Shown here: positions 28,034-38,789 of the stretch, one piece after another | Layout: each line of letters begins with the position of its first letter | Position numbering within the stretch: position 1 is the first letter of the stretch | NCBI GenBank assembly: GCA_947581645.1 | Contig: CANPVF010000134.1 | Location: 1-51,610, forward strand | From: Candidatus Caribbeanibacter nitroreducens | GTDB taxonomy: Bacteria > Gemmatimonadota > Gemmatimonadetes > Palauibacterales > Palauibacteraceae | Reading direction: 5' to 3' | Length of the DNA stretch: 51,610 nt | Program-made: the position numbers and the translations under genes | The notes under the pieces: generated by a model | Seen by the model: the letters and a program-made list of their open reading frames with translations, nothing else | The model's database searches: none | Told to the model about the DNA's origin: nothing

Positions 28034-28054
28034 GGAGGCCACACGGCGGCCTCC
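28034..28054 (+). terminator. Terminator hairpin after the EF-G paralog
   Basis: GGAGGCC-ACACGGC-GGCCTCC forms a seven-pair stem just after the stop at 28029, followed by TCGTAGAGTT. It lies between convergent genes. Confidence 0.5.
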
Positions 28055-28105
28055 TCGTAGAGTTGCTCCTTCGGGACCCCGGCCCGGCCGTCCACGGTCG
28101 GGCGC

Positions 28106-28127
28106 GACCGTCTCCGCGGGGACGGTC
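28106..28127 (-). terminator. Terminator hairpin after the minus-strand membrane gene
   Basis: GACCGTC (28106-28112) pairs with GACGGTC (28121-28127), and the stem extends inward. On the minus strand it begins right after the membrane-protein stop at 28130. Together with the hairpin at 28034 it gives each convergent gene its own stem. Confidence 0.4.
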
Positions 28128-28129
28128 GG

Positions 28130-28753
28130 TCAGTCGGTCGACGCGGCGGCTGCTCTCCAGTTCCGGTCGAAGATCAGTCCCTCGGCCATACCTCCGGCCA
28201 CAGCGATGAGCACGATGGCCGGGACCGAGCGGATCGTCCCCAGCGCCAGGTAGCAGAGCATCCCGCCGAGCAGGGCGCCGGTCGCCAGGGCCAGGGCTTC
28301 TCCGGCGACCCAGCGCCCCGCGGGAACCGGCGGGGCCGCGCCGGCGCGGAGGGCGACCCACTTCGCCAGTCCCACGCCCGCCCCGGCGAGGCTTCCCACC
28401 AGCAACAGGGCAGCCAGGTCGGCGGGCAGTCGTCCCCCTTCCAGGCCCACCGCCTCCACCAGCACCGTACCACCGGTGAGCCCGAGGGCCAGTCCGACGG
28501 CGGTGCCCGTGGTCCACAGTGCAGCGTGGACATGTTCACGCACCTCCGAGGCGAGCTGTGCGCCTCCGAGGGCGAGGCCGGCGGCGACCCCGACCACGGG
28601 GAGCACGAACATCACTCCCAGCAGGGTCTCGGTCGGCCCGGCGAGGGCGAGACCGACCGCGATGCCCGCGGCCAGTCCGGCCGCCGAGAGGAGGATTCGT
28701 CGCGCCGGAGCCGAGGCCGCGCTCGACGCGCTCGACGCGTTCGATGCATCCAT
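28130..28753 (-). CDS. Small multi-pass membrane protein, unknown function
   Basis: 207 aa. The ATG at 28753 has GGGAG seven bases upstream, so a long in-frame extension beyond it is not used. After an Ala/Ser-rich start (encoded by an imperfect 9-base repeat) the rest is very hydrophobic, with about six predicted helices (about residues 20-38, 42-65, 78-100, 112-132, 148-170, 176-194). There are few charged residues and no recognised motif. It lies downstream of the LytTR regulator gene on the same strand, 163 bases away, suggesting that it is a target or partner of that regulator. Confidence 0.75.
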   Translation of the reverse strand: MDASNASSASSAASAPARRILLSAAGLAAGIAVGLALAGPTETLLGVMFVLPVVGVAAGLALGGAQLASEVREHVHAALWTTGTAVGLALGLTGGTVLVEAVGLEGGRLPADLAALLLVGSLAGAGVGLAKWVALRAGAAPPVPAGRWVAGEALALATGALLGGMLCYLALGTIRSVPAIVLIAVAGGMAEGLIFDRNWRAAAASTD

Positions 28754-28916
28754 GGAAGTGCTCCCGTCGGAGGAGAAGGAGTTCGTCCGGCGCCGCCGGG
28801 AACGTCCCGGCACCGTGACACAACGGACGCCTGCCCTCCCTCCCCCACCAGACGCCGATCGACGAAACCGGCCGAATCCGTCGTGGAACTGTGCTTTCGC
28901 GTTGCGGGGGCGTGGG

Positions 28917-29816
28917 CTAATCGCCGATGGATCCCCCGGTGGCACCGACGGCGCTCTCGAGCCGGTCGGTGCGGCTCGCGGCGACGCGTACGGAGGTGCC
29001 GTCCGCCAGCCGGGCCCGGAGCGCACCGCGCCCGGCGGACTCGAGCGACTCCAGGTGCCGGAGGTTGACGATGGACGAGCGGTGCACACGGAGGAAGCCG
29101 GCGGGTTCCAGCCGGCGGGCGAGCTCCGTCAGCGTCTCGCGGGTCAGGTGGGAGGTGCCTTCCAGGTGGACGCGAGCGTACGAGCCGGCGCCCTCGATCC
29201 ACAGGATCTCCTGCACGGGGATCAGCTCCACCCGATCGCCCGCCCGGACCGGGAGCCGCTGGAGCTCCGACGTGGTCGTTGACCCGGCCCGCACGGCGGG
29301 GTCGCCCGGGGGGAAGCGGCCGGACCGCCGCCTCACCGTCGCCACCAGCGCACCGAGCATGGCCGCGTAGAGCAGGAGGTCCGCCTGCAGCTGCCAGGGG
29401 CCGGCGTGGCGCCACCACAGCTCGAGCTGGGCCAGCGGAACGGAGCCGATCTCCACGAGGAGGGAGACGGAGAGGGCCGACGCCCGCACGAGCACCACCA
29501 GGAGGACGCCCAGGGCGGCGTGCACGCCGAGGGTGAGGGCGTCTCTCCCGCCGATCCCTCCGATCGAGGCCAGGCGCTGCGCCTGGAAGCGCGCCACCGG
29601 CAGGGCCAGAGCCAGCAGCAGGCTCCCGAGCGCCGCGAATCCGGCGGCCGCCAGGAGCGAGTCCTGGCCCGGCCCGAGGACGATGCCGCCGGCGACGGCG
29701 CCCCACTGGAGGAGACCGGCGAGCGCGGCCGCGGCGAGCCAGGAGGCGACCGTGGTTCCGTCGTCGAGGGCTTCCGGCTGGACCGTCCGGCTGGTCGGGG
29801 CGGCGGTGGGGGTCAT
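28917..29816 (-). CDS. Membrane-anchored LytTR-domain transcription regulator
   Basis: 299 aa. The N-terminal ~165 residues hold three or four membrane helices (about 24-46, 51-77, 93-125, 145-161). The C-terminal part (about 186-287) is a LytTR DNA-binding domain: LPVRAGDRVELIPVQEILWI, then the region with FLRVHRSSIVNLRHLE and GTSVRVAASR. No receiver or kinase domain is present, so it fits the class of membrane-embedded LytTR regulators that work without a two-component partner. The ATG at 29816 has GGAGGG seven bases upstream. In related two-gene LytTR systems the second gene is a small membrane protein that inhibits the regulator; the gene at 28130 is a candidate, but this is inference. 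Confidence 0.9.
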   Translation of the reverse strand: MTPTAAPTSRTVQPEALDDGTTVASWLAAAALAGLLQWGAVAGGIVLGPGQDSLLAAAGFAALGSLLLALALPVARFQAQRLASIGGIGGRDALTLGVHAALGVLLVVLVRASALSVSLLVEIGSVPLAQLELWWRHAGPWQLQADLLLYAAMLGALVATVRRRSGRFPPGDPAVRAGSTTTSELQRLPVRAGDRVELIPVQEILWIEGAGSYARVHLEGTSHLTRETLTELARRLEPAGFLRVHRSSIVNLRHLESLESAGRGALRARLADGTSVRVAASRTDRLESAVGATGGSIGD

Positions 29817-29933
29817 GGTCGTACCCTCCGATTTCGTCCGGAGCTGTTGGCGCGGGCCCTCCCGTGTCTCCAATGTGGGGCCTCGAGGCCGAGCGTGCCG
29901 TCCAGCCCGGAGGAGGGAGCACCCGCGCGGTGA

Positions 29934-30116
29934 TCGTGCCAGGCGACGGCCGCCGGACGACTCGCCGCCGGGGACTGGTGGGGCGCCGGAGGGGCGCTGG
30001 CCGTCAACCTCCTCGTGAACGCGTATCCCGTCCTGATCCAGCGCTACAACAGGATCCGGCTCCTCCGTCTCTTCGACCTGGACCCCGGCACTCGTCCCGG
30101 GAATTCGGGTACGTGA
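29934..30116 (+). pseudogene. C-terminal remnant of a CrtO/'QRYNR' acyltransferase-like membrane protein
   Basis: The frame beginning after a stop at 29931 reads through DWWGAGGALAVNLLVNAYPV and LIQRYNRIRLLRLFDLDPG to a TGA at 30114. The segment ending in QRYNR followed by basic/leucine residues is a hallmark of the last membrane helix and tail of the glycosyl-diaponeurosporenoate acyltransferase (CrtO)-like family. No start codon, ribosome site or upstream conserved half is visible in any frame, so it is read as a gene fossil. The whole stretch 29817-30227 (411 bases) holds no other gene. This call rests on motif memory and needs a homology search. Confidence 0.45.
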
Positions 30117-30227
30117 GGCGGGCGAGGGACGGCGCCCGGCAACGCGCGCCCCGGCCGCCTCGATTCCTCCCCCCGATCGCACGACGTTCCCGTCGCGGCT
30201 CCTTCAACGCCAGCGAGGTGGTGGCAC

Positions 30228-30980
30228 TTGGCCGGTCACAACAAGTGGTCGAAGATCAAGCGCAAGAAGAAGAAGAACGACCGCCAGAAGAGCCGCATCT
30301 GGGGGAAGCTCAGTCGCGAGATCACGGTGGCCGCCCGCGAGGGAGGCGGCGATCCCGAGTACAACCCCCGGCTCCGCACCGCCATCGAGAACGCGGAGTC
30401 GGAGGAGATGCCCAGCGACACCATCGAGCGCGCCATCAAGCGCGGCACCGGCGAGCTCGAGGGCGTCGACTACGAGGAGTACTCCTACGAGGGCTACGGC
30501 CCCGGGGGCGCGGCGCTCTACCTGGAGTGCCTCACCGACAACCAGAACCGCACGGTCCAGGAGATCCGCAACATCCTGGAGGAGTACGGCGGCAACCTGG
30601 GGCAGGACGGCTCGGTGGCCTGGATGTTCGACCGGAAGGGCCAGATCTACCTGGACGGCGACCGCTACACCGAGGAGGCGGCCTTCGAGGCGGCCCTGGC
30701 CGCCGGCGCGGAGGACATGTCGCCCCTGAACGGCAGCTACGTCATCACCACCGCCACGCAGGACTTCCACGACGTCCAGGAGTCCCTGAAGAAGCAGGGG
30801 ATCAGCTTCGACGAGGCCCGGCTCGAGATGGTGCCGGACTCCACCATGGACGTGGACGGCGACGACGCCGGCCGTCTCCTGGACCTCCTGGAGGAGCTCG
30901 AGGACCACGACGACGTCCAGCACGTCTACTCGAACTTCGAGATCGACGGCGCCGAGACGGTCAGCGTCGACGCCTCCTGA
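30228..30980 (+). CDS. YebC/PmpR family transcription/translation regulator
   Basis: 250-aa YebC-family protein. It starts with MAGHNKWSKIKRKKKKNDRQ, the strongly conserved, basic N-terminal segment of the family. Three domains follow, including the acidic central part (YEGYGPGGAALYLECLTDNQNRT and NGGNL-type loop EYGGNLGQDGSVAWMF). The TTG start at 30228 is supported by GAGGTGG upstream. Members act as DNA-binding regulators or, in recent work, as ribosome-associated factors at polyproline stalls. Its place directly before ruvC is the common one. Confidence 0.95.
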   Translation: MAGHNKWSKIKRKKKKNDRQKSRIWGKLSREITVAAREGGGDPEYNPRLRTAIENAESEEMPSDTIERAIKRGTGELEGVDYEEYSYEGYGPGGAALYLECLTDNQNRTVQEIRNILEEYGGNLGQDGSVAWMFDRKGQIYLDGDRYTEEAAFEAALAAGAEDMSPLNGSYVITTATQDFHDVQESLKKQGISFDEARLEMVPDSTMDVDGDDAGRLLDLLEELEDHDDVQHVYSNFEIDGAETVSVDAS

Positions 30981-31001
30981 CGGCGGCGGGCTGAGGCGCG
31001 C

Positions 31002-31496
31002 GTGAAGGTCCTGGGGGTCGATCCCGGCACGGCGGCCACGGGCTACGGCGTCGTCCGGGGGGGCGGGGACAGCTACCGACTGCTGGAGTGCGGCGTCGTG
31101 CGGACCGACTCGGACGATCCCCTCTCCGAGCGGCTGGCGAAGATCCACCGAGGGCTCGTCGACGTGGTGGACCGCCACGAGCCGGCCTGCGTCGTGGTGG
31201 AGGGCGTCTACTCGGGCCCCAACGTCCGAACGGCGGTGGTCCTGGGGCACGCCCGGGGCGCCGCGGTGCTGGCGGGGGCCCTGAGCGAGGTGGAGGTCGT
31301 CGAGTACCCCGCCTCGGAGATCAAGAAGGCGGTCACCGGCAGCGGGCGGGCCTCCAAGGAGCAGGTGGGGCTCCTGGTGCAGGACCACCTGAACCTGAAG
31401 GAGCCCCCGAGCCCGGAGGACGCCGCGGACGGCTGCGCCGCGGCCCTCTGCCACTTCTTCCTGGGCACGGGCCCGCTGGCCGAGCGGCGACGCTGA
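31002..31496 (+). CDS. ruvC: Crossover junction endodeoxyribonuclease RuvC
   Basis: 164-aa Holliday-junction resolvase. The four acidic metal ligands are D7 (LGVDPGTAATGYG), E67 (VVVEGVYSG), D140 and D143 (SPEDAADGCAAALCH). It cuts junctions formed with RuvA and RuvB, whose genes follow. Start is GTG at 31002. Length and motifs are normal. Confidence 0.96.
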   Translation: MKVLGVDPGTAATGYGVVRGGGDSYRLLECGVVRTDSDDPLSERLAKIHRGLVDVVDRHEPACVVVEGVYSGPNVRTAVVLGHARGAAVLAGALSEVEVVEYPASEIKKAVTGSGRASKEQVGLLVQDHLNLKEPPSPEDAADGCAAALCHFFLGTGPLAERRR

Positions 31497-31586
31497 CCCC
31501 ATTCTTAGGGGCGAAGAGGAGGGCGTCGTTCCGCCCGACCTCGCCCGACGCCGCGCCCGTCACTCCCCGCCCACGACCTCCCGCAG

Positions 31587-32177
31587 ATGATCCGACGTCT
31601 CCGAGGAACGCTGGCCCACCGGGGCACCGAGAAGGTCGAGGTCATGACCCCCGGCGGCGTGGGCTACGAGGTGCAGGTGCCCACGGCGCTCCTGGACCAG
31701 CTCCCCGAGAAGGGCCAGGAGGTGGAGCTGGACTGCGCCATGGTGGTCCGCGACGACGCCATGCAGCTCTTCGGCTTCGGATCGGGACGGGAGCGGGAGC
31801 TCTTCCTGCGGCTGCAGGACGCCAGCGGCGTCGGCCCGCAGCTGGCGCTGGCGATGCTCGGTACCCTCTCCTCCGGCCGCCTGGTGGAGGCCATCCGCAC
31901 CAAGGACTACGACTCCCTGGAGATGGTCACCGGCGTCGGCCGGAAGACCGCGGAGCGCATCGTCGTGGACCTGAACGACAAGCTGGACGACCTCCAGGTC
32001 GAGGACACCGTGGGCGCTCCGGGAGGCGAGGAGGGCACCTCCGCCGTGGAGGCGCTGGTGGCCCTGGGCTACGACCGCATGGACAGCCAGAAGGCGGTGA
32101 GCCGCGCCCGGGAGGACGCCGACGGCTCCTTCGACGACACCGAGCCGCTGATCCGCGCCGCCCTCCAGCACCTGTGA
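31587..32177 (+). CDS. ruvA: Holliday junction helicase subunit RuvA
   Basis: 196 aa. It has the OB-fold N-terminal domain ([35 protein letters not shown]), two helix-hairpin-helix segments ([35 protein letters not shown]) and a flexible linker to the C-terminal three-helix domain that contacts RuvB ([21 protein letters not shown]). It holds the junction as a tetramer or octamer. It lies 90 bases after ruvC and 13 before ruvB. Confidence 0.96.
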   Translation: MIRRLRGTLAHRGTEKVEVMTPGGVGYEVQVPTALLDQLPEKGQEVELDCAMVVRDDAMQLFGFGSGRERELFLRLQDASGVGPQLALAMLGTLSSGRLVEAIRTKDYDSLEMVTGVGRKTAERIVVDLNDKLDDLQVEDTVGAPGGEEGTSAVEALVALGYDRMDSQKAVSRAREDADGSFDDTEPLIRAALQHL

Positions 32178-32190
32178 CCGCGGGCCGACG

Positions 32191-33325
32191 ATGAGCGACG
32201 ACGAGGCACCGGCCGAGATCACGACGCCGGAGTCCCTGGACGAGGAGGAGTCGGCGGACGAGCGGTCGCTGCGCCCCGGCGAGCTGTCGGAGTTCGTCGG
32301 ACAGCAGAAGGTGAAGGAGAGCCTGGACGTCTACATCCGGGCCGCCCGGGGCCGCGGCGAGGCCCTGGACCACACCCTCTTCTTCGGCCCACCGGGGCTG
32401 GGGAAGACCACGCTGGCCATGCTCATGGCCAACGAACTCGGCGTGGAGATCAAGACCACCTCCGGCCCGGCGCTGGAGAAGCCCGGCGACCTGGCCGCGC
32501 TGCTCACCAACCTGGAGCGGCGGGACCTCCTCTTCATCGACGAGATCCACCGCCTCCGGCCGGTGATCGAGGAGTTCCTCTACCCGGCCATGGAGGACTA
32601 CCGCATCGAGATCCGGCTCGGGGACGGGCCCCGGGCGAAGACGGTCTCCATGAACCTGGAGCGCTTCACCCTGGTGGGGGCCACCACCCGCTTCGGGCTC
32701 CTCACCGCCCCCATGCGGGCCCGCTTCGGGGTCATCGAGCGGCTCGACTACTACCCGTCCGACGACCTGAAGCGCATCGTCGAGCGCTCGGCGAAGATCC
32801 TGGGCGTCCCGGTCACCGACGACGGGGCCATGGAGATCGCCCGCCGGGCCCGCGGCACGCCCCGCATCGCCAACCGGCTCCTGCGCCGGGTCCGGGACTT
32901 CGCCGAGGTGAAGTCCGACGGCACCGTGGACGAGGGCACCGCCGCCGGCGCCCTGGAGATGCTGAACGTGGACGAGTACGGCCTGGGGGAGATGGACGCC
33001 CGGCTGCTCCGCGCCATCATCGAGAACTTCGACGGTGGCCCCGTGGGCGTGGAGTCCCTGGCGGTGGCCATCGGCGAGGACGCCGGGACCCTGGAGGAGG
33101 TCTACGAGCCCTACCTGATCCAGAACGGCTACCTGCAGCGGACCCAGCAGGGGCGCACCGCCACCCGGAAGGCCTACCGGCGCTTCGGCTACAGCCTCCC
33201 GGACGAGCAGGGGGGCAACGGGCAGGGGCACCTCTTCGTGGAGGGGGACGGGGACGAGGCCGGTGGAGAGGACGGGGCCGGAGGAGAGGGCGAGGGCGGC
33301 GGGGAGGCGGAGAGCGCCGCCGGCG

Positions 33326-33333
<8 letters not shown>
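32191..33333 (+). CDS. ruvB: Holliday junction branch migration ATPase RuvB
   Basis: 380-aa AAA+ motor. Walker A is GPPGLGKT (residues 66-73), Walker B is LLFIDEIH, and GATTRFGLL contains sensor I. The winged-helix C-terminal DNA-binding domain is present ([23 protein letters not shown]). After that domain there is an unusual tail of about 40 residues rich in Gly, Glu and Asp, ending at the stop, which is longer than usual. The QueA gene starts eight bases before its stop. Confidence 0.96.
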
Positions 33334-35646
<2,313 letters not shown>

Positions 35647-35699
35647 CATCGACCTCGAGATCCGACGATCGTCGACATCCACCAACCGGGAGACACAAC

Positions 35700-36032
35700 G
35701 TGAGCGCATTCACGATGCTGGCCATGGCGGGAGGCGGCCAGGGAGGCGGCAGCCCCTGGGGCACCCTGATCATGTTCGCCGCCATCTTCGCCATCTTCTA
35801 CTTCCTCCTCATCCGCCCGCAGCGGAAGCAGCAGCAGGAGCACGAGGAGATGGTGGAGGCGCTGGACAAGGGCGACGAGGTCATCACCGTCGGCGGCATC
35901 CGCGGCGAGATCATCCACGTCGAGGGCGACGTCCTCACCGTCAAGACGGCCGGCGACACGCGCATCGAGGTCCAGCGCGAGAAGATCGGGAGCCGCCTCG
36001 GAGCCGAGGAGGAAGAGGAGGACGAGGAGTAG
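35700..36032 (+). CDS. yajC: Preprotein translocase accessory subunit YajC
   Basis: 110 aa. One membrane helix (about residues 18-38, PWGTLIMFAAIFAIFYFLLI) is followed by the family signature RPQRKQQQEHEEMV and the small beta-rich domain (GDEVITVGGIRGEIIHVEGD). It associates with SecDF at the translocon. GTG start with GGGAG seven bases upstream. The C-terminus is an acidic tail (EEEEEDEE). No secD/secF genes follow it here. Confidence 0.92.
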   Translation: MSAFTMLAMAGGGQGGGSPWGTLIMFAAIFAIFYFLLIRPQRKQQQEHEEMVEALDKGDEVITVGGIRGEIIHVEGDVLTVKTAGDTRIEVQREKIGSRLGAEEEEEDEE

Positions 36033-36198
36033 ATCCAGGGGAGCAGGTCCTCCTCCGGCCGGTCGCTCCGCCCCGCCCCGGCGCGGGGCCCGCGGGCCGG
36101 GAGGGCGAACGGAACGTCCCCCGGGCGGTATCACCCCGGTGCGACGAGGTTCATCCCGGCCGTTCCATCACCTGCTCCGACCGAAACCCGGACCGAAC

Positions 36199-36726
36199 AT
36201 GAGCGTCCGTACCATCAAGCTGCTCGGCGACGACGTCCTGCGGGCGGAGTGCGAGCCCGTGGAGACGGTGGACGACGAGGTCCGTCGCCTCGCCGACGAC
36301 CTGCAGGAGACCATGTACGAGGCCGACGGGATCGGCCTCGCCGCCCCGCAGGTGGGCGTCGAGCTGCGCATGTTCGCCTACGACGTCCGGGACCCGGAGG
36401 CGCCGGCGGGCGTGATCATCAACCCGGAGATCGTCGAGCAGAGCGACGAGACGGAGAAGGAGCCCGAAGGGTGCCTGAGCATCCCCGGCATCCGGGAGGT
36501 CGTCGAGCGGCCGACGCGCGTGGTGATGGAGGGGACGGACCCCCACGGCCGGGAAGTGCGCCTCGAGGCCGACGGCCTGCTGGCCCGCTGTCTCCAGCAC
36601 GAGTACGACCACCTGGACGGCGTGCTCTTCCTGGACCGGATCAGCGCCTTCAAGCGCAAGATGGCCCTGGACAAGTGGTCGAAGATGTCCGAGGAGGAGC
36701 GCCGCTCCGCCGCCGGCGCCCTCTGA
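36199..36726 (+). CDS. def: Peptide deformylase
   Basis: 175 aa. The three family motifs are intact: GIGLAAPQVG, EGCLS with metal ligand C92, and HEYDH with H134, E135 and H138. It removes the formyl group from new proteins. The ATG at 36199 is preferred. fmt lies 79 bases downstream, the usual def-fmt pairing. Confidence 0.95.
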   Translation: MSVRTIKLLGDDVLRAECEPVETVDDEVRRLADDLQETMYEADGIGLAAPQVGVELRMFAYDVRDPEAPAGVIINPEIVEQSDETEKEPEGCLSIPGIREVVERPTRVVMEGTDPHGREVRLEADGLLARCLQHEYDHLDGVLFLDRISAFKRKMALDKWSKMSEEERRSAAGAL

Positions 36727-36805
36727 TCCCTCCCCGCCCGCTGACGTCCCGGCGCGCGCCGCCCCGCACGATCCCGCGCGTCCGACGACCGGTGAGCTCG
36801 CTCCG

Positions 36806-37762
36806 ATGAAGGTCCTCTTCTGGGGCTCGCCGGACTTCGCCCTCCCCTCGCTGGGCGCCCTCCTGGACGCCGGACACGACGTGGTGGGGGTGGTCACCAA
36901 CCCCGACCGGCCTGCGGGCCGCGGGCGCGAGCCGCGGCCGACCCCGGTCAAGGAGGAGGCCCTCCGCCACGACCTGCCGGTGCTGCAGCCCGAGCGCCCG
37001 CGGGGCGAGGAGTTCCTGGCCCGGCTGCGGGACCTCTCCCCCGACGTCTCCGCCGTGGCCGCCTACGGCCAGATCCTGCGGCCGGAGGTGCTGGAGCTCC
37101 CGGAGCGGGGGTCGCTCAACGTCCACGCCTCCCTGCTCCCCGAGCTCCGCGGCGCGGCGCCCATAAACTGGGCCGTGATCCGGGGACACGAGCGGACGGG
37201 GGTGACCATCATGCGCATGGTGGAGGAGCTGGACGCCGGGCCGATCCTGCTGCAGGAGGAGGTCGAGATCGGTCCGCGGGCCACCGCCGGCCAGCTCTTC
37301 GAGCGCCTGGCGCGCCTGGGGGGCGAGGCCCTGGTGCGGACCCTGGACCGGCTGGAGCGGGACGAGGTCGAGGCGCGGGAGCAGGACCACGACCGGGCCA
37401 CCTACGCCCCGAAGCTCGACTCCGGGACCGCCCGGGTGGACTGGAGCCTCACGGCGGAGGAGGTGGACCGCTGGATCCGCGGCCTGGACCCGTGGCCCGG
37501 GGCGTGGTCGATGCTCGACGGCGAGACGCGGGTGGGGCTGTACGCCCCGGAGGGCGTGGAGGAGCCCCCGGCGGAGGATCGGGAGGGAGCCGCCGATGAC
37601 GCCGGACGGGTGCTGGAGGCCGACCCGCGGCGGGGCGTGCTGGTGGCCGCCGGGAGCGGAGCCGTCCGCCTGGGCGACGTGAAGCCCGCCGGGAGCTCCC
37701 GCATGGGGGCCGCCGCCTGGGTGCGGGGGCGCGGGGTCGATCGGGGGGAGCGCTTCGAATGA
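36806..37762 (+). CDS. fmt: Methionyl-tRNA formyltransferase
   Basis: 318-aa Fmt, which formylates initiator Met-tRNA using 10-formyl-THF. It opens with VLFWGSPDFALPSLGALLDAG. The active-site region is VHASLLPELRGAAPINWAVI (His and Asn essential), and the C-terminal tRNA-binding domain is present. The end overlaps the thiE start by four bases. Confidence 0.95.
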   Translation: MKVLFWGSPDFALPSLGALLDAGHDVVGVVTNPDRPAGRGREPRPTPVKEEALRHDLPVLQPERPRGEEFLARLRDLSPDVSAVAAYGQILRPEVLELPERGSLNVHASLLPELRGAAPINWAVIRGHERTGVTIMRMVEELDAGPILLQEEVEIGPRATAGQLFERLARLGGEALVRTLDRLERDEVEAREQDHDRATYAPKLDSGTARVDWSLTAEEVDRWIRGLDPWPGAWSMLDGETRVGLYAPEGVEEPPAEDREGAADDAGRVLEADPRRGVLVAAGSGAVRLGDVKPAGSSRMGAAAWVRGRGVDRGERFE

Positions 37763-38412
37763 CATCGGCTGCCGGCGCGCGGGAGCCCGTCGACGTCCCG
37801 CCCCTCCACGTGCTCGTGGGGGACGCCGAGGTCGCCCGCGGGGACGTCGGCTCCCTGGCCGACGGGATGCTGGCCGCCGGGGAGGGGGACGTGGCGATCC
37901 ACCTCCGCCTCCGGGAGCTCCCGGGTCGGCGGATCCACGAGCTGGCGGCCCGGGTGCGGGAGGGCGTCGACCGGCACGGCGGGTGGTGCGTGGTCAACGA
38001 CCGGGTGGACGTGGCGCTCACCGCCGACGCCGACGCCGTCCAGCTCGGCGGCGAGAGCCTGCCGGTGACCGCCGCCCGCCGTGTGCTCGAGGGGGCGACT
38101 GCCGTGGGCCGCTCGGTACACGGCGTCGGGGCGGCGCGCCGGGCGGCGCGCGATGGAGCAGATTACCTGGTGCTGGGTACGATTTTCCCGACGCCCAGCC
38201 ACCCGGAGCGGCCCGGCGCGGGCCCCGGCCTGGTGGAGGAGGTGGCGGAGATCGGACCGCCGGTGGTCGCCATCGGCGGGATCGACGCCGGCCGGGTGCC
38301 GGAGGTGCGCTCCGCCGGCGCCCGGGGAATCGCCGTGCGTCGCGCCGTGTGGGAGGCCGGGGACCCGGCGGAGGCCGTCCGCGAGCTGCGCGCCGCCTGG
38401 ACGGAGAGCTGA
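37759..38412 (+). CDS. thiE: Thiamine-phosphate synthase
   Basis: 217 aa. TIM-barrel segments of ThiE are seen: WCVVNDRVDVAL, DADAVQLGGESLPV, VGRSVHGVGAA, DYLVLGTIFPT, and VVAIGGIDA. It joins the pyrimidine and thiazole parts of thiamine. The first ~50 residues are less conserved. The ATG overlaps the fmt stop. thiS and thiG follow. Confidence 0.9.
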   Translation: MTSAAGAREPVDVPPLHVLVGDAEVARGDVGSLADGMLAAGEGDVAIHLRLRELPGRRIHELAARVREGVDRHGGWCVVNDRVDVALTADADAVQLGGESLPVTAARRVLEGATAVGRSVHGVGAARRAARDGADYLVLGTIFPTPSHPERPGAGPGLVEEVAEIGPPVVAIGGIDAGRVPEVRSAGARGIAVRRAVWEAGDPAEAVRELRAAWTES

Positions 38413-38435
38413 CGAGGGAGACGCAGGGACCAGCC

Positions 38436-38663
38436 ATGAGCGAGGCCACCGCTTCGGACGAGATCGAGGTGACGCTGAACGGAGAGGCCCGGGGCGTCCC
38501 CGCGGGCCTGAGCCTGACCGGCCTCCTGGAGCACCTGGACCAGGACCCGGCGGCCGTCGTGGTGGAGCGCAACCGGGAGATCGTGCGCGGCGACGACCGC
38601 GACGAGACCGAGGTCCGGGCCGGGGACGAGATCGAGATCGTCCACTTCGTGGGCGGCGGCTGA
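38436..38663 (+). CDS. thiS: Sulfur carrier protein ThiS
   Basis: 75-aa ubiquitin-like protein ending in FVGGG, whose Gly-Gly end is adenylated and loaded with sulfur for thiazole formation. VTLNGEARGVPAGLSLTGLL and VVVERNREIV are typical. No thiF is next to it. thiG follows 126 bases later. Confidence 0.9.
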   Translation: MSEATASDEIEVTLNGEARGVPAGLSLTGLLEHLDQDPAAVVVERNREIVRGDDRDETEVRAGDEIEIVHFVGGG

Positions 38664-38789
38664 TCCTCCCTTCCTCGGAGCCGGGCCCCCGACGGGCCGA
38701 CTCCGCCGGGGCTCCCGCTTCCCGGGCGCCGCGGGCCTCCCCCACCCGAGCGAACCGCCAGGACTGACAACCCCCACGATCCTGACCAC

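Noticed and set aside
28721-28753. Imperfect 9-base tandem repeat at the start of the membrane gene
   Set aside because: It encodes an Ala/Ser-rich N-terminus and is only about three units long, too short to call a repeat locus.
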